Positions 31,010-42,622 of a stretch of DNA of 64,000 nt are shown in pieces. Numbering within the stretch: the stretch's first letter is position 1; each line of letters starts with the position of its first letter. The stretch spans positions 105,530,020 to 105,594,019 of the forward strand of contig OX235272.1 of the NCBI GenBank assembly GCA_944472155.2. The letters run 5' to 3'. Below the pieces are notes generated by a model. It did not search any database and was not told the DNA's origin. It saw only the letters and a program-made list of their open reading frames with translations. This stretch comes from Trichobilharzia szidati. Lineage: Eukaryota > Platyhelminthes > Trematoda > Strigeidida > Schistosomatidae. Made by a program: the position numbers and the translations under genes.

Positions 31010-31640
31010 AAAAATTAGAGAAGTAATTTCCGGTTCTCGAAAAGATGTTGGAAAACAGAGGTTACCCTCAGAAATTTACAAACTAGTATGGAAGACGAAA
31101 GTTTCAACTCAATTTCAAAGGTGATATTATTGCGGAAATAGTAAACGGAAGACTGAATACCTTGCTAGCAAGAACATATAGTGAAACTAAGTTAGTTCCC
31201 ACTTATCGAACGGCGTTCTTTCGGGTGCAGTCAAACGTTGAAAGATGCCCTTTTATGTCAGCTATAAGTGTCTGTAAAAATTTGCATGTTCCTGCAGTAG
31301 CGGTTATATTGGGAGAGCAGAGAGAAGATCACACTTTCGTCTCTTTGAACACAGGCTGGAAAGGCCACACCTGAAGTGAACAAACGCCTTTACTATTGCC
31401 ATTGCCAGACATCTCGTCAATGTAGGTCATGAGTTCGACATCATGAATTCCAGAGAATTTCCATTGGGTGGAGTGTTTTTATTGCCCTGAACTTTGCCGA
31501 AGAAATTACTATCAGAGGCGTAATATCCAATTTTTTATTTAAGAGGAAGAAGATATATGCCATTCTTTCCTCTGCTTCCCGTCTTTTCCGCTCACGTGAG
31601 TATATTCTGGCTTTAATCTTTCTTAATTTCGCCACAATAT
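31010..31640 (+). mobile_element. Penelope-like element fragment (GIY-YIG)
   Basis: Reads CSCSSGYIGRAERRSHFRLF, EHRLERPHLK, AIARHLVNVGHEFD and, further on, FKRKKIYAIL in the position of the CIQKK motif. The YIGR...R...EH signature is kept, and the frame is broken several times. Confidence 0.7.
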
Positions 31641-32035
31641 CATTTTGCTAGTATCCTGTTTCTCTGACTTGGGTAAAGTAATCGCCTTGTTACTGAACGT
31701 CTTAGCTACACATCCTGTCACTCACCTCTTGTTTTTATTACGCAACCCCTCTGTCGTTGTACTGAAGCATTCATCTTTTTTATATGAGTGCAAGCCTATT
31801 AAGTTTAGAATGCCCTGTCAGCTGGCATCTAGTAACTTTCGTAAACATGCTCTCATTGTTCTGTATATAAACTTCATAAATTCTTTATCCTGCGCGGAAT
31901 TGATCAAAAGAGCATGAAATACACTACAGCAAAAACTAATTCTGAATAAACAGTCGTGTTTGCAATATTCAAATTCACAAAGAGAAATGCATGTATAGAG
32001 GCTGGGGCCGTGGAATTACACGGATAATACGAAGT
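31641..32035. other. Unassigned sequence
   Basis: A 90-codon frame (31645-31917) has no recognisable motif. Confidence 0.3.
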
Positions 32036-32039
32036 TTAC

Positions 32040-32362
32040 TGACACAAGATTTTATACCCACAACTCCTATAGTTTTCATTCCGCGTTGACTAAAGACAAA
32101 CCAAAACACTGAATTGATCGTCCAAAATACGAGATATAACTTGACATAAGAATCGTACTGTGATGATGGTTATTTAGGTGTTTGTGTATTGTGCACGAAC
32201 AACCGAACACAAAACGACAGCGTGTCAGTTGGCGTGGATGCTTGACTCCGAGCCTTTGCCTAAACAAGTTGTCTTAATCAATGAAGGACATCACGTAATA
32301 TCGAGTGTTGAATGCTGTGGCTAATAATTTTAGGGGATTATCTTCCACTACAATTGTACGAA
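32040..32362 (-). mobile_element. Solo LTR, family B (diverged)
   Basis: Aligns along its length with the LTRs of the element at 33642-40870: CAACTCC.ATAG, GATCGTCCAAA.TACGAGATATA, GTGCACGAAC, GATGCTTGAC, AACAAGTTG.CTTAA, GCTGTGG.TAATAATTTT. Considerably more diverged than the two LTRs of the intact element. Confidence 0.75.
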
Positions 32363-33641
32363 AAATCAGTCAAATTGGTAAATATACGGAGGATGATACC
32401 GCATTTGTGGTGTTTTTTATGGACGCGTGCTTAACTAAATAGAAATTATACAGTAACAGACCGAGGTTATGCGAGAGCATATCAAACGACGTGGGTACTC
32501 ATCTATGCAGTCTCAGCTTAGGCCATCGACGTAAAAAGTGATGTTCCGCAAATGAGGCCATGCGCAAATAAATTCAGTGGTTCATTTGCCACAGTACTTT
32601 TTAACTTGATACAACATTCTTGAAGGTAAAAGCTAGAGACTGATTCTAGGGAAGAAAACCTCTGACAACTCTTAACGTTTGAAAGACAGAGTTATACACC
32701 TAAAGAAACAGCCTATCACGGGGCAAATACTATGAGAACGTTATGGAATCAAAGGGCACCAAGCAAACGTTTCAGAGGAGTCTATGACTAGTCCGTAGAG
32801 TATTAACTCCAATTTACCGGGTGAGCGAGTTACCACTCACCTTCATGAATTTCCCCAGTGTATCATAGATGCATTTGTTTTACGATTTACGTAGACAAGT
32901 GGGATAGTGAGAAATCATAGAAATGCACCACTATTTTACTACGCTACCACTGTCCTCTTCTTCCTTCACACATCAGTTTACCGCAAACTTGTACATTTCT
33001 CTCCAGCAGTAGAGAGAAATAAGCATTCCAAAGAGGATTCATTATCTTCATCTTCACTGTTTCAGTGAATTTATTTTTCGTCCTCCAAAGACAGATTTTA
33101 GACGGTGGCATTACTTAGTGTTAAAATTGTGTCAACGGTCTAATATATTTCCGAATTATTCGAAAATGAAGGAATTCGATGTAAAGTTATCGAGTAACGC
33201 CAGTAAAGCTTCATTCATCCAGTATGAAAGTGTGCGTACGGAAATTTACGGGCGGTTATTAATCCTCGGCTGCCACATCCTGGAAGTTGACTTTTTCTCG
33301 GAGTACCTCAAAGAGAAAAAGCATCAGGGTCGCGTGACAAAAGAATTGTAATAATTATTACCAATAGTAATCCGTACTGGCCGAATACCAGTGAACCAAG
33401 CAACAGCACAAAGTCTGTAGAATCTAGAAACTCACGTTTGGCAGAAATAATTTCGTTACATATATACAATAAACAGAAATAAATATTGATGAATTTTTAA
33501 ACAATACAATAACTGAAACAGTCAACCACTACATCCATCACATGTCGAATGTCTTCTAGCAATTTTAGAGGCATTTCTGAGTTCTTTCCCAAACTTCTCA
33601 GATACTATAACGGCATGTGCTACTGGAAGATCTCCAGGGGC
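32363..33641. other. Unassigned sequence with one 77-codon frame
   Basis: The plus-strand frame 33118-33351 (MLKLCQRSNIFPNYSKMKEF at its start, ending HQGRVTKEL) is not a recognised family and shows no splice or promoter context. Immediately left of the LTR, 33592-33641 reads TGRSPGADGI across the LTR boundary, resembling the GPDGI motif of reverse transcriptases; this is probably coincidental. Confidence 0.3.
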
Positions 33642-33982
33642 TGACGGTATCGACGTTCGCGAATTGTACGGAGTATACTTACGTAAGATCCAATGCCAAC
33701 AACTCCCATAGCATTCGTTCCTCGTGTACCAAAGACAAAGCAAAAGACACTATTTGATCGTCCAAAGTACGAGATATATTTCGGGACCAAATCGTAGACC
33801 GAGATGAATGCTTAGCTAGCTAGTGATCGTGCACGAACGTGACACGACGGAGTGCCAAATGGCATGGATGCTTGACCAGAAGCCTTCAGCTGAACAAGTT
33901 GACTTAAACAGTGAGGGTCAGCATCCAATGTTCAGTGATGATTGCTGTGGTCAATAATTTTGGGGAATTATTTACCGCTACA
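33642..33982 (-). repeat. 3' LTR, family B
   Basis: Read on the minus strand it starts TGTAGCGGTAAATAATTCCC and ends ATACCGTCA, giving the expected TG...CA. Identical by eye to 40530-40870 except the outermost base. Confidence 0.85.
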
Positions 33983-34559
33983 GCTCATCCCCTCTAGTGG
34001 GGTTGTGAGGACCCTAAGACAGAACCAGCCGGAAGTAGAAAAAACTCGATGGTTCCCTTTGGGTAGAAAAACTCTCCCGAGTGGCTTGGTGGAGTGCCTA
34101 CTGGTCTGTTTACCTATGCTAATAGGGTGTCTCTACATCGCTTCGGTGAACTATGTCCGTTTGATCTCGTGCTTCGTTTGCTTATTGTCCAGTGCCCGTT
34201 GCACCTGGAAAAGAAAACAAGAATACTAAGAACCTTGTTGAGGAAAATGTACCAAATTAGCGTTTTAAAAATGATGTGCATCTACCATACAGTAAAATAA
34301 TGCAAAGTTTAGAACATTGAAAAAGTATACACCTAATTTTTTTAGTGCATGTAACATGTACGGTTATAGAAAAAATTTTTACTTGTGTTTAGTGATGCTA
34401 TATAAAAAATTGATGTGTCTGAAAAGAAAAAAATAATTAATACCACAAACGAATGAGTTGGGTGAATCGCACCATTTAGTTATGTGATATAGGTGTGAAG
34501 ATATTCTGGGAATCTTACGTTACGTCCAGAACGCGTTTTCTATGAAGTCTCGACAGAAG

Positions 34560-36209
34560 GTTCAGTGGCTTTCGCCGTGCCCGTGAGTTCTTCGAGGACT
34601 AAAGGATATTCGGTTACTTGTGGAATATTGGCAACACTCGGCTCTAGGCCAATAGGATTTCCTTCTAAGTAAGCCGGTTTCAGACGTTCGATGCTGACTG
34701 TGTCTTCGCGGACTTTTTTGTCTAAACAAAGAATTTATCCATACGTTTAATGACTTTATATGGTCCGTCGTAGGGCGGTTCCAGAGGGCGACGCACAGAG
34801 TCACGACGAACAAATAATGTGAAGAGGTTTTCAAACATGGGTGAACAAAACGTCTATGGACTGTGGTCGAAGGGGAGCAGGTTTAACCGAACGCATTGCG
34901 TTTGTAAGCCTGCTGACGTAAAAGGCGTGATCTACTGCTTGTGGGAAGGTAGAGGGAGAAACAAACTCACCTGACAGTCGTAGTGTTGTGCCATATACTA
35001 GCTTGGCGGTAGTAAAACCAGCATCGGTTTTCAAGGCGTTTCGTATCCCTGGGAGAACTAGCACTAGTGATTTAGTCCAATGTGCATAGTTTGCATCTAA
35101 TAATCAGGCTTTCAACTGTCGGTGCAAAAGTCCTACCATACCACTATCTTGAAGATGGTAGGCTGTTGTTCTAAAACACATACAACCTATGATTTAGTCA
35201 GGGTGAAGAATAAGCCGCTTTCTAATTGCCGCCCACGATCAGTTGTTATGGAGAATGGGCATCCAGAGTTTGCGATCCATCGTTCGACAAAGACACGCGC
35301 AGCTGTTTCAGCAGATACATCCTTGAGGGCTACTGCTTCTAGCCATCGTGTGAAACGATCGATGCAGGTAAAAATATAGGTATATCCATGGGATTCCGGA
35401 AGGAGTCCAACCAAATCTATATGAACGTGTTCGAAACGAGCGGCACGAATAAGAAAGGTACCAAGGGGGCTTTTGGTGTGTTACGCTACCTTGCACTTTT
35501 GGCAAGCTAAGCACGTGTGTGCCCATTCCCTTACTTATTAATACCAGGCCAACAAAACCGACTAGTTACGAACTTGACAGTAGTTCGAATACCTGGGTTG
35601 AATAAGCCATGCAACGTATTGAAGACGTTATGGTGATAACTTTTAGGCACGATGGGGCGAGGAGTACTCTTCGAAATGTCACATAGAATAGTATCTCTTA
35701 CCATTCCTAAGGGTTTCTCGGCTAATTGCAAATTTGTTTTCGACAACTCACGTCGAACTTCAGTATCTTGCTTTTGAAGACGAGCCAGTTTCATAAGGTC
35801 TACGTCGTCTATTTTGGTGAGGGAACAAACGCGCGACAAGGCATCTGCCACAGAGTTGTCCACTCCGCATACATGGCGAATATCCGATGTTAACTGTGAA
35901 ACGTAGTCCAGTTGTCGTGATTCTCTAGGTGGATACTCATCTGAAGTTGAGTTCAGAGAGTTTGTCAGAGGTTTGCAGCCTGTGAAAATTATCAATTCAC
36001 GACCCTCCACTGAATGTCAAAAATGACGTATAGCGCTGTACATAGCCAGAAGTTCTGTGCCGAATATGTTGTACTTCGCTTCTGCTGATTCAAGGCGCCG
36101 CGAGATAAAGGCGAGTGGTTGCCACTTTCTGTTGACTAGTTGTTGCAGAACTGCGCCGATTTCAGTGTCTGATGCATCAACCAAGATACTTAACGGTGCC
36201 GTTGTATCC
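34560..36209 (-). pseudogene. Gypsy RNase H (C-terminal part) and integrase
   Basis: The RNase H continues from the SR2 insertion: SILVDASDTEIGAVLQQ, WQPLAFISRRLESAEAKYNI, FGTELLAMYSAIRHF, a stop, then GRELIIFTGCKPLTNSLNS and VDNSVADALSRV. The integrase follows: YHHNVFNTLHGLFNPGIRTT, RFCWPGINK, HIDLVGLLPESHGYTYIFTC, IDRFTRWLEAVALKDVSAET and the SITTDRGRQLES segment with catalytic aspartates. Further frames at 34831-35064 (NALKTDAGFTTAKLVYGTTL) give the integrase C-terminus. Stops and frameshifts separate these blocks. Confidence 0.8.
36198..36209. repeat. Target-site duplication, left copy
   Basis: GCCGTTGTATCC, matching GCCGTTGGATCC at 38218-38229 with one difference. Marks the insertion of SR2 into the gypsy RNase H. 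Confidence 0.85.
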
Positions 36210-36676
36210 TTATTATTATTGTTTCTTTTAATTCCTACAGGAACATAGGGCTTCAGCCGCGCGTCTCCATTGAGTTCGGTTCTCTGCTGCTAGAGTCTTC
36301 ACCTGGCTCCATGTCTACCCACACGTTTTCATCTCCTCTTCACATGACCTACTCCAAGTCACCCTTGCATTGACGACCAACTCGCCGCTTCCCTTTCGGG
36401 TTCCACTCAACGGGCTTGCCTAGTGATGTCACTTGATGGTTTCCTCAGAGTATGGCCAATCCATCTCCATTTCTTCCTGCATATTTGTTTCACAATCGGT
36501 TCCTGGTGTGTTGGTTCGCTCATTGCCAGAGATCTCTGTTGCTGATCTTCTCTGGCCGGCCATCTGATCTTGAGTAGTATTGAGCGAAGACTGTTAATGA
36601 AGGTCTGTAGTTTGTTTGAGTGCTCTTTATGATGCGCAGTGCAAGTCTCTGATCCGTATAGTAGCACTGACTGACT

Positions 36677-37294
36677 TCACATTGGAGTTGAAAATCTGGA
36701 TGTTATTTTTGATGCTGAGTGTTGTTGACCTCCACACAGACTTGAGAATAGTGAAAGCTTGTCCTGCTTTTCCGATTCTTGCTTTGATATCCTCGTCAGT
36801 TCCGCCTGTAGTTGAAACGATGCTTCCCAGGTAGGTGGGTAAAAGAGGTTGTTTCTTTCAGGTTCCTCCCATTTATGCTGGCTGATTGTTGTCTGTCGCT
36901 CTTGTTGTTGCTGTTGGTGTTGGCCAGGAATCTTCATCAACTCTGTTTTCCCTATGTTCACCTGAAGTCCTCTCTTTGATGCTTCTTCTGCCAGCTTGTT
37001 GCTTTTCGCTTGCATATCTTCCAGTTTGTGGGAAATCAGACATATATCATCGGCGAAGTCCAGATCCTCCAAGTTTTTCGTTAGGATCCATTTTATGCCT
37101 GTTTCCTCATTACCCGCTGTTTGTCGCATTATCCAGTCTACTGCAATCAAGAATATCATTGGCGATAGTAGGCAGCCAGCTTGTCTTACTCCTGTCCTCA
37201 CTTCGAGGGATTCCGTAAGTTTCCCGTTGTGGATTACTTGGCATGCAGCATTGTCGTACAGCTGTTGGATGAGATGTATAATTGTCGGTGGCAC
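36677..37294 (-). pseudogene. SR2 reverse transcriptase, palm C-terminal half
   Basis: Contains VIHNGKLTESLEVRTGVRQA, GCLLSPMIFLIAVDWIMRQT and DLDFADDICLISHKLEDMQA; FADD (37047-37058) stands in for YADD as is usual in this clade. Continues KLAEEASKRGLQVNIGKTEL. A frameshift near 37294-37316 separates it from the preceding half. Confidence 0.85.
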
Positions 37295-37315
37295 CCCGTA
37301 GTAGCGAAGTAGTTT

Positions 37316-37810
37316 TCAAATCACCTCTCGATGGACGCTGTCAGAGGCCTTTTCAAAGTCGATGAAGTTGAGATAGAGAGGTGACTGCCATTCCAACCTT
37401 TGTTCAATGATGATCCGTAATGTGGCGATCTGATCAATGCATGACTTGTTTCTCCTGAATCCAGCCTGTTCCGGTCGAAGTTTTTCATCCAGGGCATGTT
37501 TGATTCTGTCCGGGATGATGCGGCTTAGTATTTCGCTTGAGATGGACAGGAGCATAATTCCGCGCCAGTTCTTGCATTGACTTAATTCTCCTTTCTTTGG
37601 TAGTTTGAATAGGTATCCTTTCTTCCAATCCTCGGGTACTTTGCCTTCTTTCCACACCTTCTCCAGTAGTGGCGTCATCAAGTCCGCTGTTGTTTCTGGA
37701 TCCATTTTCAATGCTTCTGCTGGGATTCCATCTGGTCCTGCTGCTTTTCCAGCTTTTAGCATCTTGATTGCCTTCAGGACTTCCGATTTCGTCTGGGTGT
37801 TGGTGTTCAC
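37316..37810 (-). pseudogene. SR2 reverse transcriptase, fingers and palm N-terminal half
   Basis: 164 codons with KAIKMLKAGKAAGPDGIPAE, WKEGKVPEDWKKGYLFKLPK, KNWRGIMLLSISSEILSRII, LRPEQAGFRRNKSCIDQIAT and LYLNFIDFEKASDSVHREVI. The motif A aspartate is present, but the usual AFD reads ASD. Ends in a stop at the frameshift. Confidence 0.85.
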
Positions 37811-38378
37811 TGGTAGCTCTGTCTCCGTTGTTGGTATTGTTGGGCGCGTTGTAGGTGGCGGTCGGTTTAGTAGTCTTTTGAAGTGTTCAGCCCAGTGTTT
37901 CCTTTGCTCTACTCCTTTGGTGATTGACTTTCAAATGTCATCCTTCACTGGTTTAATTTGTGACGAATTTTTGCCTGAGAGGTACCTAGTTGTTTGGTAG
38001 AGTGTTGCGAGGTCTCCTTTGCCTGCAGCTTGTTCTGCTTCATTGGCCATGGCTTCATAATACTTTCTTTTGTCTTCTCTGGCACTCTTCTTTACTCTTT
38101 TGTTCAGTGTATTGTAGCTGGCATTCAAATGCTGTTCTTGTTGCTCGTCGGTGCAATGGAGTATCTTTTGTTTCACCATCCCTCTCTCTTCTATCAGTTT
38201 CCAAGTGCCCATAGTGAGCCGTTGGATCCTGATGCATTAGAAATGTGGCATCCGCAATAGCTTTTTAACCCGAGTGAAAGCATTTCGAGCAGAGGCGTCG
38301 AGTTCGATAGACTTGTTATTCCCTCGAAGAAGGTCTGATTAATGGCCGAATCAGAGAGGCACAGTTGAGAATAAATCG

Positions 38379-39360
38379 TCAGTGATAACTTACCAAGCCG
38401 CTGAAAGTGCGAAGACTTTTCAGTGTCTGTGGCTCTGGAAAGTTCAGTATCGCCTCAACTTTACTAGCCAGTGGGCGAAAACTCTTGCAGTCAGTGGTAT
38501 GGCCCAGAAAGTCGAGTGAGCCAACGCCTATCTGGCACTTTTGAATATTAATGGTAACACCATTTTGGCGTAACCTTTCAAGTGCCAAGTCCAAGTGTCT
38601 AAGGTGAGTTTCCTTGTCTGGACTGGCAATGAGGCAGTCGTCTAAGTATGCGTATACAAAGTCGAGACCGCGAAATACTTCGTTGATGAAGCGTTGAAAT
38701 GTTTGTGCTGCATTCCGGAGGCCAAATGGCATACGTAGAAATTCAAAAAGTCCGAAGGGCGCAATGATAGCCGTTTTCGGAATATCCTCCGTTGCTATCG
38801 GGATTTGGTTATACTTTTTCACCAAGTCGGTTATAGAGAACAAAGATGCGCCAGATAATATTGCTGTCAAGTCGTGCATGTGAGGCAATGGATAGCAATA
38901 AGGGGTTGTTTTGGCGTTTACTCGCCAGTAAACACCAGCGTTTGCCAATCGTTGCTATCCTTTTTCGGTACCATGTTCAGTGGGGATGTCCATGGGCTAT
39001 TCGGTGGCAGAATGATGACAAGTGTGAGCATATGGTCGAACTCATTTCTAAGTTTGTTGGGAGTAAGTCGTCGTGCTATAGATGTTACGGGTTGTCCTGA
39101 GGTTATGATATGATGCATAACATTACTGGTTATGCACGGGAGATCGTTAGACAGGCAACTAAGTTCCGGATGTTTATCAACAATCGGTTGAAAAGTTGGA
39201 TCAAGGATTGCCTTCACCTTAACGAGTGACAAGCCGAGGCCTATGTAGGCGATGCCTTTGATAGACAATCTAGTAGTATTGTCACTCAGTCGTTTTCGGC
39301 GGACGTCTACGAGAAAATCATAATGATTAAGTAGGTCCGTGCCAATGGTGGGCATTGTGA
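38379..39360 (-). pseudogene. Gypsy protease C-terminus and reverse transcriptase
   Basis: The upstream frame (39355-38918) gives TIGTDLLNHYDFLVDVRRKR, VDKHPELSC and PSNSPWTSPLNMVPKKDSND-type sequence. A frameshift near 38920-38945 leads into the reverse transcriptase: NAKTTPYCYPLPHMHDLTAI, FSITDLVKKYNQIPIATEDI, FGLFEFLRMPFGLRNAAQTF, DFVYAYLDDCLIASPDKETH (YLDD at 38638-38649) and GSLDFLGH. A normal gypsy enzyme would show LKGAYHQIP where LVKKYNQIP stands. Confidence 0.85.
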
Positions 39361-39742
39361 CGTCAGCGAGAAGGAAAATGTACTGAATATGTTTGCGTAA
39401 ACCTACGTTCAGATAGACATATTTCCTACCAAAGGTTGCAATTGGTTTTCCATTTACAGCCTGTAAGTTGAAGGTAGGATCCTCCTGTCGATCTGCTGAC
39501 GCTGACTTTGGTGCCTGTGCCGACTAAATATCGGGTCTGGCTGACCACATCATGAATGTAAAGTAGGCGGCGACGGTTGCCGCTAACGCTTGCCGGTGGG
39601 ATAGTGGGATAGACTTTGAGACATTCCTGAAATTACAAGGTTTTCGGCAACATTTCGCTTCCCTGCCATTAGTGTTGTGATACCAACACCAGTCAGGGTT
39701 TTTTAGTGAATGTGGCTTGGACTTAGATCTACCACGTGAGTT
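39361..39742 (-). pseudogene. Gypsy gag zinc-knuckle-like region and protease
   Basis: Minus-strand translation shows CWYHNTNGREAKCCRKPCNF, the Cys/His motif common to animal gypsy gags of this type, then LVGTGTKVSVSRSTGG, where an active aspartic protease has a D-T/S-G triad. The aspartate is replaced by glycine, so the protease is dead. Confidence 0.7.
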
Positions 39743-40492
39743 TCACCGTTGAGGGGAGTTAGGACGACGGTAGGAGGAATTACAAGGCATGTTTGCCCTA
39801 AGCATCTGCCGGATGGAGTTGCACAACTCTATCACTGCAGTATCCCTACTCGAAGTCTGTTTGGAAACTAAGCATATTTCGGTTACTGGCCTCTTAGTTA
39901 TTTCTAGAATTTTATCAGTAGAAACAGCTAAGTCGTCTATGATAACACCCGTAATTGTCACAAGTACAGTCTGTACTGACTCTGTCAGTTTGGATAAGAG
40001 CAATTCTCGGAAAAGTTTTTCGTCAAACTGACGTCGGCCAATAACTTCCCTCATTCTTGTTAGCATGCTCACGGCTGACTGATCCCCTAACTCGACATTA
40101 CGAAATAATTCGTCCAGACGCTGTCGATCCGTGAGAACGTTTCTCCTGAGGAGGGATGCTTTGAGCAGCTCGTACGAGTAACTTAGCTCTGGACTCGACA
40201 TCTGCACAGTTACTCACTTGCTGAATTCCCGTGGTAGGGAGTGAATAACTGCAAGGAACTGTGAACGTTGATTAGTTAACCCATGTTCGCTAAAACCAGA
40301 CTCAGCCATCTGAAACCATGTTTCAGCATTATCTGGCCAAAATGGTACGAGCTGAATGGTTTTGGCAGTTGAGAGAATACGAATGACCTTAGGAGTATGA
40401 TCACTCATGACGGAATATATATAGTTTGAAAACAGGACAGGAACAAATACAAAATGGAACGAACTCACCTTATTTGTCTGCGTATTTACCAA
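39743..40492 (-). pseudogene. Gypsy gag
   Basis: Two frames, 40492-40214 and 40207-39743. The first has IQLVPFWPDNAETWFQMAES, GFSEHGLTNQRSQFLAVIHS and LPREFSK. The second has SYELLKASLLRRNVLTDRQR, LDELFRNVELGDQSAVSMLT, LLSKLTESVQTVLVTI and a Ser/Arg-rich end. A stop or small indel near 40208 splits them. Expected to form the particle core. Confidence 0.8.
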
Positions 40493-40529
40493 TGATGAAG
40501 TTCGCGGTTGGGCTCACTAGTTTAGAGGC

Positions 40530-40870
40530 TGACGGTATCGACGTTCGCGAATTGTACGGAGTATACTTACGTAAGATCCAATGCCAACAACTCCCATAGC
40601 ATTCGTTCCTCGTGTACCAAAGACAAAGCAAAAGACACTATTTGATCGTCCAAAGTACGAGATATATTTCGGGACCAAATCGTAGACCGAGATGAATGCT
40701 TAGCTAGCTAGTGATCGTGCACGAACGTGACACGACGGAGTGCCAAATGGCATGGATGCTTGACCAGAAGCCTTCAGCTGAACAAGTTGACTTAAACAGT
40801 GAGGGTCAGCATCCAATGTTCAGTGATGATTGCTGTGGTCAATAATTTTGGGGAATTATTTACCGCTACT
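40530..40870 (-). repeat. 5' LTR, family B
   Basis: Identical by eye to 33642-33982 over 340 bases. The first base on the minus strand is A rather than T, so it opens AGTAGCGG instead of TGTAGCGG. Confidence 0.85.
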
Positions 40871-41254
40871 GATCTATCAGTAGCATGTAAAGAAAAGTTC
40901 GTCCATTTTGAGGAGTACACGACGTAGTAAATTCGTCAGCTTCTCTGCCGATACTCGCGGGTCTCCATCTGGTCCCAGCTTTGCGGCACGGAACTGCTGC
41001 ATCACCAGCTGTCTGTCCGTCGGGCTGTCGGATAGTGCCGCCAACCCTTCAGCCAATGCCTTCTATGTCTTCATCCCACCAGACCACTCCACACTGTTAT
41101 ACTCCACCTTTGCTCAGCCTTTCAGCGGCGTCCCCAGAACGACCGCCTTCACCGTCGGACACTTGATGACAACCAATTCAGCGACGGCTTCAAAGTCCTG
41201 CAATAATCTCCGAATATCTCCTTCCTCGAAAGCAGCCGGCCATGGAATCTTCAT
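40871..41254 (-). pseudogene. Gag N-terminus of a second gypsy family (family A)
   Basis: Starts ATG at 41254: MKIPWPAAFEEGDIRRLLQD, FEAVAELVVIKCPTVKAVVL, one stop, then ALAEGLAALSDSPTDRQLVM, QQFRAAKLGPDGDPRVSAEK and LTNLLRRVLLKMD. It is cut off exactly at the edge of the family B LTR (40870), which is therefore nested in this older element or joined to it by recombination. Confidence 0.75.
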
Positions 41255-41260
41255 TGTCTA

Positions 41261-41275
41261 GAGTCAGTGACACCA
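41261..41275 (-). promoter_or_regulatory. Primer-binding site, family A gypsy
   Basis: Minus strand TGGTGTCACTGACTC lies three bases after the LTR end (TTGCA). The complement ends in CCA as a tRNA 3' end would. Confidence 0.6.
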
Positions 41276-41277
41276 AT

Positions 41278-41541
41278 TGCAACCGTAAAAGATGAATGAC
41301 TTGGTAAAGGAATGTATCCGCATATAGCGAAATTATGTACACTTCATCTCCAATAGATCATTTGCACAGATCTGCCCTTCCTTCATATTGTGTGTCTTTG
41401 TGTTCCTTTCAGATCTTCCATTTATCTCCACAACGCTATATCATTCGCCTTCTATGAAATCAAATCTATCTCCCTGCTATTGGATGTTTTAATGCCTATG
41501 AATGTCTCTTTATATACTATTGATAAATCTTATCAGTTGCA
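41278..41541 (-). repeat. 5' LTR, family A
   Basis: Minus strand opens TGCAACTGATAAGATTTATC, a small palindrome, then TATATAAAGAGAC (TATA box), and ends CGGTTGCA. The gag start lies 24 bases beyond. Relatives are at 11150-11410, 44690-44955 and 53717-53970. Confidence 0.75.
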
Positions 41542-42535
41542 TATGCAGCATCTTGACGGATTCTGTATAAGTAATACCATCAAAGTCATTTTTTTAAATT
41601 ACCCTACAAAATGGAAACCAGTAGCAGTCTGTTATGAAGAATTAGTACTGGGTTCTGGTTCGTCTAACTTGACTAGCATGCGCAGCCAGAAGACGATACT
41701 ATAATCAGCTGACCACTTGAAATTAAATAACACAAAATTCAGAGTGGGAAAAACGACTGCTACCGATAACAACAAAAACAATGTTTATTAGATTATATAC
41801 ATAGTTTATCACATTTACGAAACCTCAGGAATTTAAGCCATAAATGAACAAATCCGATTGGTTGTATAGCATCGCAAACCCTACAGAAAAGCAGGCCATA
41901 TATAAACAAACTGAAAACTGCAGTACAGGCATAAATCATGACCAAAAGGAGATTGTCTGTCCTAACAAAATCCTTAAAATTATCATTGCAGTAACTTACT
42001 TCATTAATTTTTACTTGATCACTGTGTCTTCTGTAAACAGAGTGATCTCTGAGTCTAAATAATGAAGAATTTCACAAAAGCTTGGACTCTTATTACGGGA
42101 TTTTTTATTATCTCTTTGAAATTATTCCACAGTTTGAAAATTTCCTTCAACTACTATAATCTGAGTGTTATTTATATGAGGATTTCGAAGGTAGTTCAGC
42201 TCCTCAGTTACTTTATCACATTGACTTTTTGAATGTAGCAAGAACTTTGTTAGGTCTACAACATATTGTTTTAGGGAAAGTTCACTTTAATTAATTATTT
42301 TATATTTTGAAAACGTTTCTGTTGACTTGATCAGGACGCTTGAGCTGGCAACAGACACAGTGATCACGAGTATCGTTTGTCAGCCACCAACGTTATACAA
42401 TGGATAGCCTGACTTTCCAGCCCGGTACTTGATCGACAGCAAACAACGATGTGAGACAGGGAAGTATGTTTAAACAAGGAAACAATAATATATACATAAA
42501 GCAAACAAAGAATGCATACATTTGTAAAAAATTAT
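41542..42535. other. Unassigned sequence
   Basis: Frames at 41390-41704 and 41844-42062 have no recognisable motif and no exon signals. Confidence 0.3.
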
Positions 42536-42622
42536 ATTTGTAAAATCTCAGCGAGATTGAAATGAATTATTCCAACGTTTTGTTCGGCAATCTGGTCCGA
42601 ACTAATTTGACTAGCTGATCAT

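Larger units (their letters stand above)
36210..38217 (-). mobile_element. SR2-like RTE LINE nested in the gypsy element
   Basis: About 2.0 kb. The 3' end (TTATTATTATTG, then the GTTCCTGTAGGAATT-type tail) is at the left and the 5'-truncated end at the right. Reading on the minus strand: LIEERGMVKQKILHCT, REDKRKYYEAMANEAEQAAG, TRYLSGKNSSQIKPV, the reverse transcriptase, then WIGHTLRKPSSDITRQAR. The 12-bp flanking duplication confirms target-primed insertion. Confidence 0.9.
33642..40870 (-). mobile_element. Ty3/gypsy LTR retrotransposon with nested SR2
   Basis: LTR-gag-protease-RT-RNase H-integrase-LTR on the minus strand. The two 341-bp LTRs read as identical by eye. An inner purine-rich tract, AGAGGGGATGAGC, borders the 3' LTR at about 33983-33995. 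The internal region is about 6.5 kb, of which 2.0 kb is a nested SR2. Coding frames carry stops and frameshifts, so it cannot move by itself. No clear target-site duplication was found (GGGGC left, GATCT right) and no standard primer-binding site was recognised. Confidence 0.85.

Noticed and set aside
33118..33351. 77-codon plus-strand frame as a host gene
   Set aside because: No recognised motif, splice signals or promoter; listed only as unassigned sequence.
33592..33660. TGRSPGADGI reads like the GPDGI motif of non-LTR reverse transcriptase across the LTR edge
   Set aside because: The second half lies within the LTR and is repeated at the other LTR; upstream translation shows no further RT blocks.
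41844..42062. 72-codon frame with a hydrophobic stretch (IIIAVTYFINFYLITV)
   Set aside because: Isolated, short and without context; AT-rich sequence often gives such frames.
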